Assembly (NCBI GenBank): GCA_035259345.1
Contig: DATFWK010000246.1
Location: forward strand, 1-20,601
Direction: 5' to 3'
Source of the DNA: DATFWK01 sp035259345
Lineage (GTDB): Bacteria; Actinomycetota; Thermoleophilia; Miltoncostaeales; Miltoncostaeaceae
Length of the DNA stretch: 20,601 nt
In this document: one piece after another, positions 18,698-20,601 of the stretch
Numbering within the stretch: position 1 is the stretch's first letter
Layout: each line of letters opens with the position of its first letter
Translations under genes and position numbers: made by a program
Notes under the pieces: model-generated
Told to the model about the DNA's origin: nothing
What the model saw: the letters and a program-made list of their open reading frames with translations, nothing else
Databases searched by the model: none

Positions 18698-20601
18698 TTG
18701 AGCACCTCTTCGCCTGCCCGCGCCCGCCGGTCGTTCTCGCGTCTCAAGAAGGTGCTGGAGGTCCCGAATCTCATCGACATCCAGCGCAAGTCGTACGAGT
18801 GGTTCCTCAACGAGGGACTGCGCGAGACGATCGATGACATCTCGCCGATCATGGACTTCACCGGCACCCTCGCCGTGGAGTTCGGGACGTACACCCTCGG
18901 CGGGTGGGAGCCTGGGCTGCCGCTCGAGTACATCCAGCCGAACAACCCCATCAAGGAGTGCCGCGAGAAGGACCTGACCTTCGCCGCGCCGCTCACGATG
19001 GAGGTCAGCTTCATCAACCAGGAGACGGGCGAGATCCGCCGCCAGAAGGTCTTCATGGGCGACCTGCCGCTGATGACCGACTGGGGCACCTTCATCATCA
19101 ACGGCACCGAGCGGGTCATCGTGACCCAGTTGGTGCGCTCGCCGGGCGCCTACGTCATGGAGCCGAAGGACCGCGAGAAGCAGGTCTTCATCGCGAACCT
19201 GATGCCGGCCCGCGGCTCGTGGGTCGAGCTCGAGATCGACAAGAAGGGGACCGTCAACGTCCGCATCGACCGCAAGCGCAAGCTGCCGGTCACCACGCTG
19301 CTGTTCGCCCTCGGCTACACGCGCGACGACATCCTGAACCTGTTCCCCCACCCGACGGACCCCTCGCGCGCGAACCCGTTCATCGAGATGACGCTCGAGC
19401 GCGACCCCACCGAGGGCGAGCCCGTGCGCGGCAAGAAGAACAGCCTCGGCGAGATCGAGGAGGTCGTGAAGGCCATCCAGGCGCTCGCCGCCGAGCTGGC
19501 GAACGCGCCGACCGACGAGCGCCAGCGGATCCAGGCCGACATCGAGAAGCTGGAGAAGAAGCTCGACCTGCGCGCGGGCGAGACCATGCAGCACGCGCTC
19601 ATCGAGGTTTTCAAGAAGCAGCGCCCCGGCGAGCCGCCGACGGTGGACAACTCGCGCGCCCTGGTGCGCTCGCTGTTCTTCGACCCCAAGCGCTACGACC
19701 TCACCAAGGTCGGCCGCTACAAGCTGAACGCCCGGCTCGGGGCGGAGCTGCCCCCGACCGTCCGCACGCTGACCTCGCCGCGCTTCACGGCCGCGAGCGG
19801 CGGCATGAGCGACGACCTCGTGCGGCTCATCAAGGAGCTCGTGGACCTGCCGGTGCGCTACGGCGTGCCCGAGGACTCCAAGGACTTCGCCGCCGACGCG
19901 GCGACGCTCTCGCGTGACGAGCTCGTCCACGAGCTCGACGAGTACGAGCACTTCGGCAACCGGCGCCTGCGCACGGTCGGCGAGCTCATCCAGGAGGCGT
20001 TCCGCATCGGCCTGTACCGGATGGAGCGGGTGGTCCGCGAGCGCATGAGCACCGAGGACCCCGACGCCATCACCCCGCAGACGATCATCAACATCCGCCC
20101 GGTCGTCGCGGCGCTCAAGGAGTTCTTCGGCTCCTCGCAGCTTTCGCAGTTCATGGACCAGACCAACTCGCTGGCCGGGCTCACCCACCGCCGGCGCCTG
20201 TCCGCGCTCGGCGCGGGCGGCCTCACGCGCGAGCGCGCGCCGATCGAGGTGCGCGACGTGCACACGACCCACTACGGGCGCATGTGCCCAATCGAGACGC
20301 CGGAGGGCCCGAACATCGGCCTCATCGGCTCGCTCTCGAGCTACGCGACGGTCAACGAGTACGGCTTCATCCAGACCCCCTACCGCACCGTCGAGAAGGG
20401 CGTCGTCACGGACGAGGTCGTGCCGCTCGACGCCACGCAGGAGGAGCACAAGATCATCGCCCAGGCCAACGCCGACGTCGACGCCAAGGGCCGGCTCATC
20501 GGGCCGGTGCTCTGCCGGCGCGGGGGCGAGCCGATCATGGCCGACCCCAAGGACGTCGACTACATGGACCTCTCGCCCGAGCAGATCGTCTCGGTCGCGA
20601 C
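18698..20601 (+). CDS. rpoB: RNA polymerase beta subunit, N-terminal 634 residues (runs off the right edge)
   Basis: Catalytic core subunit of RNA polymerase. It starts with TTG: no ATG or GTG fits, AGGAGG (18683-18688) lies 9 nt upstream, and the family's start region follows (FSRLKKVLEVPNLIDIQRKS). Later signatures are GDLPLMTDWGTFIINGTERV, VTQLVRSPGAYV, the rifampicin region SSQLSQFMDQTNSLAGLTHR (from residue 479) and HYGRMCPIETPEGPNIGLIG. The equivalents of E. coli Asp516, His526 and Ser531 are Asp487, His497 and Ser502, all wild type. Residues about 239-298 form a charged helical insert absent from E. coli and mycobacterial RpoB at this point. The frame stays open to the window end. Confidence 0.98.
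   Translation, partial: MSTSSPARARRSFSRLKKVLEVPNLIDIQRKSYEWFLNEGLRETIDDISPIMDFTGTLAVEFGTYTLGGWEPGLPLEYIQPNNPIKECREKDLTFAAPLTMEVSFINQETGEIRRQKVFMGDLPLMTDWGTFIINGTERVIVTQLVRSPGAYVMEPKDREKQVFIANLMPARGSWVELEIDKKGTVNVRIDRKRKLPVTTLLFALGYTRDDILNLFPHPTDPSRANPFIEMTLERDPTEGEPVRGKKNSLGEIEEVVKAIQALAAELANAPTDERQRIQADIEKLEKKLDLRAGETMQHALIEVFKKQRPGEPPTVDNSRALVRSLFFDPKRYDLTKVGRYKLNARLGAELPPTVRTLTSPRFTAASGGMSDDLVRLIKELVDLPVRYGVPEDSKDFAADAATLSRDELVHELDEYEHFGNRRLRTVGELIQEAFRIGLYRMERVVRERMSTEDPDAITPQTIINIRPVVAALKEFFGSSQLSQFMDQTNSLAGLTHRRRLSALGAGGLTRERAPIEVRDVHTTHYGRMCPIETPEGPNIGLIGSLSSYATVNEYGFIQTPYRTVEKGVVTDEVVPLDATQEEHKIIAQANADVDAKGRLIGPVLCRRGGEPIMADPKDVDYMDLSPEQIVSVA

Noticed and set aside
18677..20449. A 590-codon open frame on the minus strand opposite rpoB
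   Set aside because: It lies wholly antisense to the firmly identified rpoB. Composition is Leu/Val/Arg/Asp/Glu without any domain.
1..20601. CRISPR arrays, insertion sequences, integrases, phage genes
   Set aside because: No spaced direct repeats, transposase or integrase motifs or terminal repeats were seen on either strand. The window looks like stable core chromosome with some lineage-specific genes.

Overview
The window is high-GC, densely packed bacterial chromosome carrying the core run rpmG - tRNA-Trp - secE - nusG - rplK - rplA - rplJ - rplL, with rpoB about 6 kb further on. Gene content, frequent GTG starts, and several genes with an actinobacterial TANNNT -10 box only 6-9 nt before the start codon and no Shine-Dalgarno sequence suggest a deep-branching actinobacterium. 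A Thermoleophilia-type lineage (Solirubrobacterales or Gaiellales-like) is my best guess from memory of gene order and protein style; I could not test it by search.

Left part (1-5311). On the minus strand, in transcription order, lie a 678-aa YyaL/DUF255 thioredoxin-fold protein, a LysE/RhtB-type exporter overlapping it by 1 nt, a 400-aa single-pass membrane protein with a long acidic linker, and the 5' end of a BolA-family gene cut by the window edge. A divergent gene (4229-5311) encodes an unusual protein with its J-domain at the C-terminus.

Middle-left (5308-8688). A tight minus-strand operon holds an SCP2-like protein, a monomeric-sarcosine-oxidase-like flavoprotein, an acyl-CoA synthetase of the CaiC/FadD type and an unknown 84-aa protein. 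GTGA overlaps join two of the three junctions. The substrate is unknown.

Middle (8773-12669). The plus-strand translation/transcription block starts at a promoter before rpmG and runs through tRNA-Trp, secE, nusG, rplK, rplA, an L10-type autoregulatory leader, rplJ and rplL to a terminator-like hairpin. rplJ appears to start at CTG behind a near-perfect Shine-Dalgarno sequence, and its product has a 104-residue acidic Ala/Glu/Pro tail.

Right part (12735-20601). Between rplL and rpoB sit a secreted subtilisin-like protein, a 66-aa unknown, and a minus-strand block. That block contains two small secreted proteins (one with tandem DDGPNH-type His-rich repeats), a NarL-type response regulator overlapping its sensor kinase, and a 171-aa unknown. 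rpoB (TTG start, own promoter) runs off the right edge and carries a roughly 60-residue charged helical insert between lobe segments.

No mobile element, CRISPR array, integrase or rRNA was seen. No gene-free stretch exceeds 300 bases; the longest are the rplJ leader (194 nt), the rpoB upstream region (172 nt) and the gap after the response regulator (147 nt).
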